DNA from: Scortum barcoo
Taxonomy: Eukaryota; Chordata; Actinopteri; Centrarchiformes; Terapontidae
Length of the DNA: 64,000 nt
Assembly: GCA_023238725.1 (NCBI GenBank)
Contig: CM041545.1
Coordinates: 12,555,782 to 12,619,781, forward strand
Reading direction: 5' to 3'
Position numbers and translations under genes: made by a program. Position 1 is the first letter of the stretch. Every line of letters starts with the position of its first letter. Under the pieces are notes generated by a model. That model had not been told where the DNA came from, made no database searches, and worked only from the letters and a program-made list of their open reading frames with translations. Below are positions 12,237 through 20,769 of the stretch, in pieces.

Positions 12237-12335
12237 CTTTATGTGCCTCCTCCACAGTTTCATGCCCGTGCCCTGATGAGGGTGTTGTTCTGTGGCCATG
12301 AGTCTCATGTAAATGTCCCTCAGAGTGATGGGAGA
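12237..12335 (-). CDS. ntng2: array exon 9
   Basis: 99 bases, open. Acceptor GTGTTTCAG, donor AAAG|GTATAT. Core SHHSEGHLHETHGHRTTPSS, tail GHETVEEAHK. Sister of exon 12, which shares the ETVEEAHK tail. Confidence 0.82.
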
Positions 12336-12487
12336 CTGAAACACGACAATTATAATTAACAAGAGAAGCAAAATAATTGACGCAGTCCTGTTACTTTCAT
12401 TTTTTAGTTGTCTGGGGAAAGTTTATCTACTGCATATTTTCACCACTACAATCAACTACAATTAACTACAGTATTAACAGGATATAC

Positions 12488-12583
12488 CTTTATGCTCCTC
12501 CTCCCTTTTGTGCCCATGACCCCCTGAGGATGATGTTTCGTGGCCATGAGTCTCATGTCCGTGTCCTCCAGATGTGTGGGAAA
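12488..12583 (-). CDS. ntng2: array exon 10
   Basis: 96 bases, open. Acceptor GTTGTAG, donor AAAG|GTATAT. Core SHTSGGHGHETHGHETSSS, tail GHGHKREEEHK. The same subfamily as exons 11 and 13-15. Confidence 0.83.
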
Positions 12584-12724
12584 CTACAACACCATAATCG
12601 TCATTGACATAACAAGAAAAAATATACATTTTTGCCCTAAGTTGCCAAGTTTACTACCACGTATTTCCTCTGCAACAATGAACTACAGTTATCTACAACC
12701 ACTACCGTACATTTGAGGATATAC

Positions 12725-12820
12725 CTTTATGCTCTTCCTCCCTTTTGTGCCCATGACCCCATGCGGTTGATGTTTGGTGGCCATGAGTCTCATGTCCGTG
12801 TCCTCCAGATACGTGAGAAA
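12725..12820 (-). CDS. ntng2: array exon 11
   Basis: 96 bases, open. Acceptor GTTTTAG, donor AAAG|GTATAT. Core SHVSGGHGHETHGHQTSTAW, tail GHKREEEHK. Confidence 0.82.
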
Positions 12821-12965
12821 CTAAAACACCACAATCGTCATTTACATTATAAGAAAAAATATCTTATGAGGCCCATTTTTGCCAACTTTACTACCGCGTA
12901 TTTCCTCTGCTACATGTTAACTTCAGTTAACCACAGTCACTACTACAGTAGATGTAAGGATATAC

Positions 12966-13064
12966 CTTTATGTGCCTCTTCCACAGTTTCATGCCCATGC
13001 CCTGATGAGGGTGTTATTTTGTGCCCATGAGTTTCATGTCCGTGTGCCTCAAAATGATGGGAGA
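12966..13064 (-). CDS. ntng2: array exon 12
   Basis: 99 bases, open. Acceptor GTTTTAG, donor AAAG|GTATAT. Core SHHFEAHGHETHGHKITPSS, tail GHETVEEAHK. Near relative of exon 9. Confidence 0.82.
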
Positions 13065-13230
13065 CTAAAACATGGCAATTATGATTTACATGAGAACTGA
13101 AAAAATATCCACATTTTTTTGCTTTAAATTACACATTTTTACCTGGTTTATCTACAGCATATTTCCACCACTACAATCTACTACTTCAATAACTACAGTT
13201 AGCTACCCTACATCGGAGGATAGGCTATAC

Positions 13231-13326
13231 CTTTATGCTCCTCCTCCCTTTTGTGCCCATGACCCCCTGAGGATGATGTTTCGTGGCCACGAGTCTCATG
13301 TAAATGTCCTTCAAAATGATGGGAGG
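13231..13326 (-). CDS. ntng2: array exon 13
   Basis: 96 bases, open. Acceptor GCGTTTCAG followed by CC, so the first residue is Ala rather than Val after a G-ending exon. Donor AAAG|GTATAG. Core SHHFEGHLHETRGHETSSS, tail GHKREEEHK. Confidence 0.82.
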
Positions 13327-13533
13327 CTGAAACGCCACAATTATAATTAACATGAGAAGCAAAAAAAAAAAAAAGAAAATGGACACAGTTCTGCTACTTT
13401 TACTTTTTAGTTGTCAGGAGCTTATTTTTTGCTTTAAGTTACAAATTTTATCTGGTGAACGTTTATCTGCTGCATATTTTCACCTCTACAATCAACTACA
13501 GTTAACTACCGTACATCTGTGGATAGGATATAC

Positions 13534-13629
13534 CTTTATGTTCCTCCTCCCTTTTGTGCCCATGAACCCCTGAGGATGATGTTTCGTGGCCATGAGTCTC
13601 ATGTCCGTGTCCACCAGATGTGTGGGAAA
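13534..13629 (-). CDS. ntng2: array exon 14
   Basis: 96 bases, open. Acceptor GTTGTAG, donor AAAG|GTATAT. Core SHTSGGHGHETHGHETSSS, tail VHGHKREEEHK. Confidence 0.83.
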
Positions 13630-13765
13630 CTACAACACCATAATCGTCATTGACATAACAGGAAAAAACATCCATTTTCGCTGTAAGTTGTTTACTACCG
13701 CATATTTCCTCTGCTACAATTAACTACAGTTAGCTACAACCACTACAGTACATTTGAGAATATAC

Positions 13766-13861
13766 CTTTATGCTCTTCCTCCCTTTTGTGCCCATGAACC
13801 CCTGAGGATGATGTTTCGTGGCCATGAGTCTCGTGTCCGTGTCCCTCGGACTTGTGGGAGA
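13766..13861 (-). CDS. ntng2: array exon 15
   Basis: 96 bases, open. Acceptor GATGTTTCAG, donor AAAG|GTATAT. Core SHKSEGHGHETHGHETSSS, tail VHGHKREEEHK, almost the tail of exon 14. Confidence 0.83.
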
Positions 13862-14238
13862 CTGAAACATCACAATCATCATTGCCATAACAAGCCAAGA
13901 CAACTAATGAGCTACATTGTATATGCTGTTTTCTCACAAACAAGAACAATATTACAACACTAATTAAGATTTAGTACAGTCGCTTGTAGTGCCTGACTAT
14001 TATAACACTAAAAAGATTAAATGATATCTTTTTTCTGCTGTTTCTCAGTCTACAGAGGCCCATTTTTTTGCTTTACTAAGTTCAACTTGTGTGGAGTGTA
14101 TTTACTAAAAATTTCCATCCCTACAACCAAGCTATTTGCTACAACTACATACAAGTGATAGTGATAGTGATAGTGTGATAATATAAAATCTGTCTTTTAC
14201 TTTTTTCTCTTTTTCCTTCCCTACTACAGAATAAATAC

Positions 14239-14331
14239 CCTTATGCTCCTCTTCCCTTTCCTCCCCGTGCCCAGATGAGGTTGCTTTATGGCCATGAGTC
14301 TCATGTACGTGTCCCTCAGACTTGTGGGCGA
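14239..14331 (-). CDS. ntng2: array exon 16
   Basis: 93 bases, open. Acceptor ATATTGTAG, donor AAGG|GTATTT. Core AHKSEGHVHETHGHKATSS, tail GEEREEEHK. Confidence 0.83.
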
Positions 14332-14516
14332 CTACAATATCAAACTTGTCATTAAAATAACAAGTCAAAATCCAGATATATTTCTGCTGTTTCCCATTTT
14401 TTTTTAGGAAAACATGTTTTGCTGTGAGTCGCACAAGTGAACTTATAAAAGTGAACAGTATAAAAATCTACATATATTGCAGTAGATTTATATACCACTA
14501 CACGCAGAAGATATAC

Positions 14517-14633
14517 CTGTCTCACTTTTTCTTTCTTTATGCTCCTCCACCTGCCTTTCCTCTCCGTGCCCAGATGAGGTTGTTATTTTGTGGCCGTGAG
14601 TCTCGTGTACATGTCCCTCAGAATGATGGGGGA
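14517..14633 (-). CDS. ntng2: array exon 17
   Basis: 117 bases, open. Acceptor GTGTTTCAG, donor ACAG|GTATAT. Core PHHSEGHVHETHGHKITTSS, tail QVEEHKERKSET. Confidence 0.83.
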
Positions 14634-15092
14634 CTGAAACACCACAGTCATCACTGACATCGCACTGAAAGCATCTTAGAAGTTTAATTACTATGTACTT
14701 TTCCCCCTCGGCAATCCAAACAATAAATAAATAATATGTCAGCAATATAGCTTTATTTTTTTCACTTGATCCATTATTCATCTGCTCCATCTTCCCCTTT
14801 CCATGGCCTTTTGCTTCACTGTCTGTCTGAGACAAAAATATGATGCTCCTGTTTGTTTCAAAATATGATTTAGCTCTATATCTTGTTATACTTAAGCTAT
14901 CACGGTATTAGTCACCCCTCCGTCCGAATATATTGCATATTTTAACAAGATATCTAGAAAACAAGCGAAAGAAAATGTTACATTTCATCTTTATTGATAC
15001 ACCACAACTTTTCTAACTACAGTATATAAATCTAGATATATTGAAAGAGACTTATATACCACTAAACTACAATATTACTACAGTATATATAC

Positions 15093-15188
15093 CTTTGTGT
15101 TCCTCTTCCCTTTCCTCCCCGTGCCCGGATGAGGTTGTTGTTTTGTGGCCGTGAGTCTCATGTCCGTGTCCCTCAAAGTGATGGGAGA
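15093..15188 (-). CDS. ntng2: array exon 18
   Basis: 96 bases, open. Acceptor GTGTCTCAG, donor AAAG|GTATAT. Core SHHFEGHGHETHGHKTTTSS, tail GEEREEEHK. Confidence 0.83.
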
Positions 15189-15282
15189 CTGAGACACCAC
15201 AGTTGTCACTTATATAACAAGCGAAAATACGAGGTGTTTTTTTTTAACAGAGGATTACCACCACTACATATTAGTGAGGTAC

Positions 15283-15378
15283 CTTTCCTTTCAGCTTTCC
15301 TTTCCTCCTCCCCGTGCTCGGATGAGGTAGTTTGGTGGCCGTGAGTCTTGTGTACGTGGCCCTCAGGCTTGTGGGGGT
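15283..15378 (-). CDS. ntng2: array exon 19
   Basis: 96 bases, open. Acceptor GTGTGTCAG, donor AAAG|GTACCT. Core PHKPEGHVHKTHGHQTTSS, with Lys in place of the usual Glu; tail EEERKAERK. It shares flanking intron sequence with exon 2. Confidence 0.82.
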
Positions 15379-15690
15379 CTGACACACCATAATGTCATTG
15401 ACACAACAAGCAAAAACATCACATGAGGACAGCTTTAGTTGCTCTCTTTCTCAGCAATCAAAACAATAATTAAATAATGTTGCTTTGTGTTTTTTTTTTT
15501 TTTTTTACTTGGTCCTTATCTTGAGAAGATGTTGTTGCCTAATTAAATTTAGATACATTTATACTGTTTATATGGGTTTACATTTCTAACACTTGGAGTG
15601 AGAATAGTTTATCCACTATATGTTTACAGCAAGACAATATGTAGCCTAAATCTACAAGAAAATTGCTGCCACTGAATACAAAACAGATAC

Positions 15691-15778
15691 CACTTCTTTC
15701 ATTATGCTCCACCTCCCCACAACGTTGTTGTTTTGTGCCAGTGAGTCTCCTGTACGTGGCCTTCAGACTTGTGGGAGA
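15691..15778 (-). pseudogene. array exon 20, frame-broken copy
   Basis: 88 bases, not a multiple of three. The start reads SHKSEGHVQETHWHKTTT, with a core Gly changed to Trp. Sequence is then missing where SSGHG is expected, and the frame runs into TAA. AG and GT are retained. The positional counterpart of exon 3 in a duplicated block. Confidence 0.75.
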
Positions 15779-15917
15779 CTGACACACCACAAACATAACT
15801 GTCATAAGCAAAGCCAGCAAGCATGCAAGAATTTCGACACATTTGTGCTGTTCCTAAACTGCAAGGGCCCGCATTTTGCTCTCAGTTGCCACCACTACAC
15901 TACATGTGGACATGTAC

Positions 15918-16007
15918 CTTTATGCTCCTCGTGCTCCTCTATGTACCCAGATGAGGCTGTTTTGTGGCCGTGAGTCTCATGTAAGTGCCCCTCAGATGTG
16001 TGGGAGA
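15918..16007 (-). CDS. ntng2: array exon 21
   Basis: 90 bases, open. Acceptor TTTTTCTCAG, donor AAAG|GTACAT. Core SHTSEGHLHETHGHKTASSG, tail YIEEHEEHK. The second GHG is replaced by GYI. Confidence 0.8.
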
Positions 16008-16211
16008 CTGAGAAAAACATGTAGGCTAAATTATAAATGCTGACTTCTTTGCAAGCTAAATGACTAGTAAACCATCACCAGTGTTTCAGCATATTTCTCC
16101 CTTCTTTTCCTGTTTCTTGCTGTTCAGCTTCACTCATTCTGGACCAAATATAGATTTAGATGTATGACGCATGTTCACAAGTGGGCTACCGCTACATACA
16201 AGAAGAGATAC

Positions 16212-16304
16212 CTTTTCTGTCCGTCCTTTCCTCCCCGTGCCCAGATGAGGTTGCTGTTTTGTGACTGTGAGTCTCATGTGCGTGTCCCTCAGACAAATGG
16301 GGGT
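16212..16304 (-). CDS. ntng2: array exon 22
   Basis: 93 bases, open. Acceptor GCGTGTCAG, donor AAAG|GTATCT. Core PHLSEGHAHETHSHKTATSS, tail GEERTDRK. Confidence 0.82.
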
Positions 16305-16482
16305 CTGACACGCCACATTTCATTGATGAGGGAGAGGGGAAGCAAAAGTTTAGATACATTTCTGCTGTTTTCTGTGAGTTGCCAAGTTTAACCCATGGTG
16401 AAAGTTCATGCACTGCACTTATCCACCACTGTGGGTGAGCTACAGCTATGACTACAGTACGTACAATATATTAAATAGATAC

Positions 16483-16599
16483 CTTTCCTCTCAGCTTTTC
16501 TTTCGTTATGCCCCTCTCTGTGCCTTTCTTCCCCGTGCTCAGATGAGGTTGTTTTGTGGCCATGAGTCTCATGTGCGTGTGCCTCAGACATGTGGGGGA
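16483..16599 (-). CDS. ntng2: array exon 23
   Basis: 117 bases, open. Acceptor GTGTGTCAG, donor AAAG|GTATCT. Core PHMSEAHAHETHGHKTTSS, tail RHREGHNERKAERK. Confidence 0.82.
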
Positions 16600-16821
16600 C
16601 TGACACACCACAATCTTTATTAACATTAAAATGTTCTGGTTTTCAAGGTCCCATTTTACTCTGCAAGTTGCCAAATTTAGCTTGTGAGGAGACTTTATCT
16701 ACTGCATATTTACTGCACCACAAGTATGTAAATCTAGAAGAACACTACCACCACTGCACACAAAAAAAATATGTCTTTTCATTTTTTCTTACTTTTTGCT
16801 CCTTCACTGCAATAAATATAC

Positions 16822-16914
16822 CTTTATGTTCTTCTTCCCTTTTCTCCCCGTGCCCAGATGAGCTCGTTTTGTGGCCATGAGCCTCATGTTCGTGTCCCTC
16901 AGACTTGTGGGAGA
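16822..16914 (-). CDS. ntng2: array exon 24
   Basis: 93 bases, open. Acceptor GTGTTTCAG, donor AAAG|GTATAT. Core SHKSEGHEHEAHGHKTSSS, tail GEKREEEHK. Confidence 0.83.
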
Positions 16915-17102
16915 CTGAAACACCACACTTGTCATTAAAATAACAAGTCAAAATCCAGAAATATTTATGCTTTTTCCAGTTTTAGGGGAACGTTTTGCTG
17001 TGAGTTGCCAAGTTTAATTTTGGTCTACTGCACATCTTAACAGGGAGACTACAGTATCTAAATCTACATGTATTTATATGGGACTGCACATAGAAGATAT
17101 AC

Positions 17103-17210
17103 CTGTCTCCTCAGCGTGTCTTTCTTTATGCTTCTCCTCTCCGTGCCCAGATGAGGCTGTGATTTTGTGGCCATGCGTCTCATGTCCATGTCCCTCAGAA
17201 TGATGGGAGA
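17103..17210 (-). CDS. ntng2: array exon 25
   Basis: 108 bases, open. Acceptor TGTTTTCAG, donor ACAG|GTATAT. Core SHHSEGHGHETHGHKITASS, tail EEKHKERHAEET. Confidence 0.83.
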
Positions 17211-17335
17211 CTGAAAACATCCCAATTATAGTTAACTGCTTACCTTTCATCATAAAGGTTTTGTCTACTGCATATTTCCACCACTACAATTTACTACACT
17301 TAGCTACAATCACTACAGCATGTCTGAGGATGTAC

Positions 17336-17431
17336 CTTTATGTTCATCCTCCCATTTCTCCCCGTGCTCAGAGGAGGTTGTTGCTTTGTGGCCATGAGTC
17401 TCATGTTCGTGTCCCTCAAAATGATGGGAGA
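17336..17431 (-). CDS. ntng2: array exon 26
   Basis: 96 bases, open. Acceptor GTGTTTCAG, donor AAAG|GTACAT. Core SHHFEGHEHETHGHKATTSS, tail EHGEKWEDEHK. Confidence 0.83.
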
Positions 17432-17523
17432 CTGAAACACCACACCCATCACTGACATAACAAGCATCATTACGAGGTACATTATATGAGAAGATTGCCA
17501 CCACTACATTTAAAAAAAGATAC

Positions 17524-17625
17524 CTTTCCTTTCAGCTTTTCTTTCCTGCTCCTCCGCATGCCCAGATGAGGTTGTTGCTTTGTGGCCATGAGTCTCATGT
17601 ACGTGTCCCTCAAAATGATGGGAGA
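17524..17625 (-). CDS. ntng2: array exon 27
   Basis: 102 bases, open. Acceptor GTGTTTCAG, donor AAAG|GTATCT. Core SHHFEGHVHETHGHKATTSS, tail GHAEEQERKAERK. A 92-base intron separates it from exon 26. Confidence 0.83.
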
Positions 17626-18050
17626 CTGAAACACCACAATTATCACAGACATAACGGCCAAAATAATAATATGCTCTTTTCTCAGTACTACACACTGAAC
17701 AGTAGATAAGTAGTGTATCCGCTTTTACTTCATCTGCTACTCTACTTCACTGCCTGTTTTTTTATTTCTTGCCATTCAGCTTCAGTCATTGTCTCGGATA
17801 AAAATATGACACCGCCGTTGGAGCCGAAATTATGATTTAGCTCCATAGCTTATGTTGAGTGACAGACATCATGTCAGTGGAGAGATAAATTTAGATACTT
17901 TTCTGCCGTTTTCAGTTTTCAAGGTCCCAGTTTGCACCGTGCGCGGTAATAAAAGTTTATCTACTGCATATTTACTGCACCAAAAGTAAACTACAGTATA
18001 TAAATCTACAGGAACGCTGCCGCTACTACATGCATATGCAAAAAAAATAC

Positions 18051-18167
18051 CTGTCTTTTCAGTTATTCTTTCTTTTTCCTCCTCCTCCCTTTCCGCCCCA
18101 TGCTTAGATGAGCTTGCTGTTCCGTGGCCGTGAGCCTCATGTGCGTATCCCTCAGGCATGTGGGGGG
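18051..18167 (-). CDS. ntng2: array exon 28, first in the transcript
   Basis: 117 bases, open. Acceptor CGTGACAG followed by CC, donor ACAG|GTATTT. The most diverged intact copy: PHMPEGYAHEAHGHGTASSS, then KHGAEREEEEKERITEKT. One core His is Tyr. Its position at the 5' edge and its divergence suggest an old copy. Confidence 0.78.
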
Positions 18168-20358
18168 CTGTCACGCCACGGTCGTCATTAACACAACAAG
18201 AACAGACATCACACAAGCTATTTTACATGCTCTTTCCTCACCAACCTAAACAATAAAAACTTTATAATTAGGCCGATGCTGCAGTGGGTAAAGATTACTG
18301 ATATCGTCTGCCTTTCTCTCTGCCCCTAGTCTTCCTCTGAGACTTTGTTTTCCTTTTCTCTTCCTTTCTTTCTCTGTCAGATAGTGGATTGCCCCATCGG
18401 GGGCCTCAGCCCTGGGCTTGGGAAAAAGCTGTGAAAGTCAGAGAGGCTTGAGAAACTCCTTTATCACTGCACTTTCAGTCTGGGTGTGAAAGAAATGACA
18501 TGCACTTCCTTTTATGTGAATGTCATGAAATTTTTTGACTGGTCTAACTTTCTGTATTTGCTTGTTCCTTTGTAGATCTGTCTGTGTTCTAACTTTTTGT
18601 TACTGTATTTACCCCAAATATGAATATTCATAGGATGCTAGATACTCTCTTTTATTACAGTAACATCCTCTCATGGGTGTACTTCCTTATATTGAGATTT
18701 AATGTTCTCTGGTGCTACGCTCACACAAAAAATCTCAAATCAACATAGGTAGTAGAGACGACTTAGCACACACATCCTGCTTTTACTGCATTTTTAATTG
18801 TCTCTTGCTTCCCTTTCTTTCTGCTTTTTCTCTGTATGTTCCACTTTCCCAGAGGGTTTTATGCCATTCCCAGGATCCTTTGCTTCATGTTTTTAGGGCT
18901 ACTCTGAGCACAAATGAAAGGAGAGAGATGTAAAACTAGTTCACTGGATGGATCAAGCCTCCCATTCCTTTTACCTTTCCATTTACTGCAACACAGGCAC
19001 AATTCAATACATTTAAAAAAAGAGAAAACACTATAGCCCTCGTTGCAGAGATGATTAAGACTAAAGATAAAGATAACCAATCGAATGTAGCGACCACAAC
19101 ATGCACGTCATTGAGGGACTAATGACCACCAGACCACTAGAGAATACGGTGCTGCGTGCCTCCATCTGTGTTTCCCCTTGAGGTGTTTTTGTGCAGGCTA
19201 TGTACGTCTCCAGTTGTTCTTCTTCAGAGAGGGGCATCCTGCAAGCATCCTGCTCCCCCGCAGAGCGTCCCCCTTCAGGCTAACTCCCGCCCACTCGCTC
19301 CCCCTTCATCCCTCTCCCCTCCCTGGGGCTCCAGCGAGACAGGACGCCAGCAGCTGTTCTCACAGCACCCTGGACCATTTCACACCGCTGGCATCATGCC
19401 ATCATTACATCTCATCAAAGTAACCCCTGCCTACCTCTACTCGTGTCCGACTCTGGCCCCACTAGACCTACTCTCACACATCTGTCACAGTTGCACACAC
19501 ACGTGCACGCTGACTGAAAAAAAAAAAAGAACTACCTCTCTAGTGGGAAAGCAGGATCCTGAATCATGGTTGTTTCAAAGCCTGATGTAGCACAGCAGTG
19601 AGCATAAATGCATTTAATCTCAGTAAACCTTGCTGCCTCGGGGGTAAGAGTGATTTGAACTGTTCTTGGCATTAATCTCAATCAGCTCAGCCCGATCAGC
19701 CTGACATCAGACCCCGGCAGCCAGAGCATTCGGGGCTCCCGCTTGCTCTATACTGACTGAAAAAAGGGACCTCAAGTCCCACGTGGTGTTTTATTTATAT
19801 CTCAAAACTTCATATATTAACCCCCTTCCCCTTCGTGATATAGTAAGTAAGTTGAGGTTAATGTTGAGGGATATTTTGGGCTTAGTCCGGATTCTGTTAC
19901 CTCTTCCTATCTTTAATCTGCTCTTGAGGCTGATGCTCCGCAATCCTCTGAATGTCTCTGAATGATGCAAAGACACTGTCAACTAAACTTCCACAAACCC
20001 TCCACTGCCAGCACTTGCACGCTCTCTCTTTTCTCCCTTCCACCCTCAAAAACGGCCTCTCACTCACTCACCCGCATTAACTAGATTTCGCTGCCACTGC
20101 CTAAATTGATTTGAAGCGTCTCTGACATGCGATATGATACCGGACAACATAAGATTAGGATAGCTTGTGTATACGAGCACGTTAGTGACTTTCACCTCCT
20201 GAAAATTGTCAATTTCAGAAGGGTTCCACACCATAAAAACCATCACGCTGGCTGGAAATGAAAATGATCTCCTGATGCTAAATTAGATTATTCTATTTTC
20301 TGGCAGCCTCTGCTCTACTCTATATCTACTGTCATCTAGAGCTATGGGTGTGCCTTAC
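18168..20358 (-). other. intron between the His-rich 411-base exon and the array
   Basis: 2.2 kb. No further array copy seen upstream of 18167. Open frames on the plus strand near 19156-19590 are Pro/Ser-rich and C-rich without coding signature. Confidence 0.7.
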
Positions 20359-20769
20359 CTCCTCTCTCACTATGCCGGGGCTCTAAATGTTTTTCCTCAG
20401 TTTCGTGCGGGCTTGTATGATGGTGATTGTGGGCCAGGGGATGGAGGACGGACTCTAGTGTAATTGGATGGTGATGATGATGATGATCAACACCCGAATG
20501 GTGCGCCGGCTCCTTTGGGGCTGGGTTAGACAGATGTGAATGTTCGTGGATTGTTTCTGAAGGTGTAAACTGCTCTGGTGTCAGGGAAACTCGGTGCTCT
20601 GACAGAGAGGATGCTGAACGAGGGAGAACCTCTGCAGGAGCAGGAAGTGTGTCAGATTCCCCCATGGGTGCTGATGGAGGCTCAGACAAAGGGCCGGTGG
20701 GTAACACGTTGTGCGTTAGCGAGGTTGAGCTGTCTGTTACTCTGGTTTCTGCAGGTGGAGCTCTGGTGT
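20359..20769 (-). CDS. ntng2: Pro/Thr/His-rich cassette exon in the netrin-G2 linker
   Basis: A 411-base open segment (137 codons) in phase 1-1. The donor GAGGAG|GTAAGG is good. Acceptors in the right phase are CAACAG|AC (20769) and CTGCAG|AA (20748); the second shortens the exon to 390 bases, still in frame. The first half is Ser/Thr/Pro-rich and could carry O-glycans. The second half is His-rich: EHSHLSNP, GVDHHHHHHP, AHNHHHTSPHETEEKH, then HSERGG. The closing HETEEKH and HSERGG resemble the array peptides (HETHGH, HSERKG), so this exon may share origin with them. It lies immediately upstream of the array in transcript order. Confidence 0.72.

Larger units (their letters stand above)
10035..18167 (-). 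repeat. ntng2: array of 28 duplicated His-rich cassette exons
   Basis: Twenty-eight related exon-intron units at a mean spacing of about 300 bases, all on the minus strand and all inside the intron before LE2. Each exon has AG before it and GT after it. Twenty-six are 90-120 bases long, divisible by three and open in phase 1-1; the two others (12010-12091, 15691-15778) are out of frame. The shared peptide is SH(K/H)(S/F)EGHxHETHGHK(A/T)T, then SSGHGEE, then a Glu/Lys/Arg tail. With the preceding exon's last G the first residue is usually Val. A GTGAC about 18 bases before the acceptor fits a branch point. Individual copies follow, numbered from low to high coordinate, so copy 28 is first in the transcript. 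Confidence 0.88.

Noticed and set aside
12377..13573. Plus-strand open frames containing RESHVRV or HESHVRV repeats
   Set aside because: These are the reverse strand of the array exons; splice signals and phase support only the minus strand.
10035..18167. CRISPR-like or plain minisatellite array
   Set aside because: Units are about 300 bases, diverged, carry splice signals and keep reading frame in phase with netrin-G2. Neither short exact direct repeats nor neutral tandem DNA explains this.
10035..18221. Longer array exons starting further upstream, since the open frame often extends through VSDxCGV before the acceptor
   Set aside because: The upstream AG in GTCAGTGAC would give phase 2 and break the join, while the AG before TCTCCCA gives phase 1 in every copy. 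The extension is better read as a conserved branch-point region.
19156..19590. 144-codon plus-strand frame
   Set aside because: Pro/Ser/Leu composition from C-rich intron, no start context, no homology recognised, antisense to the gene.
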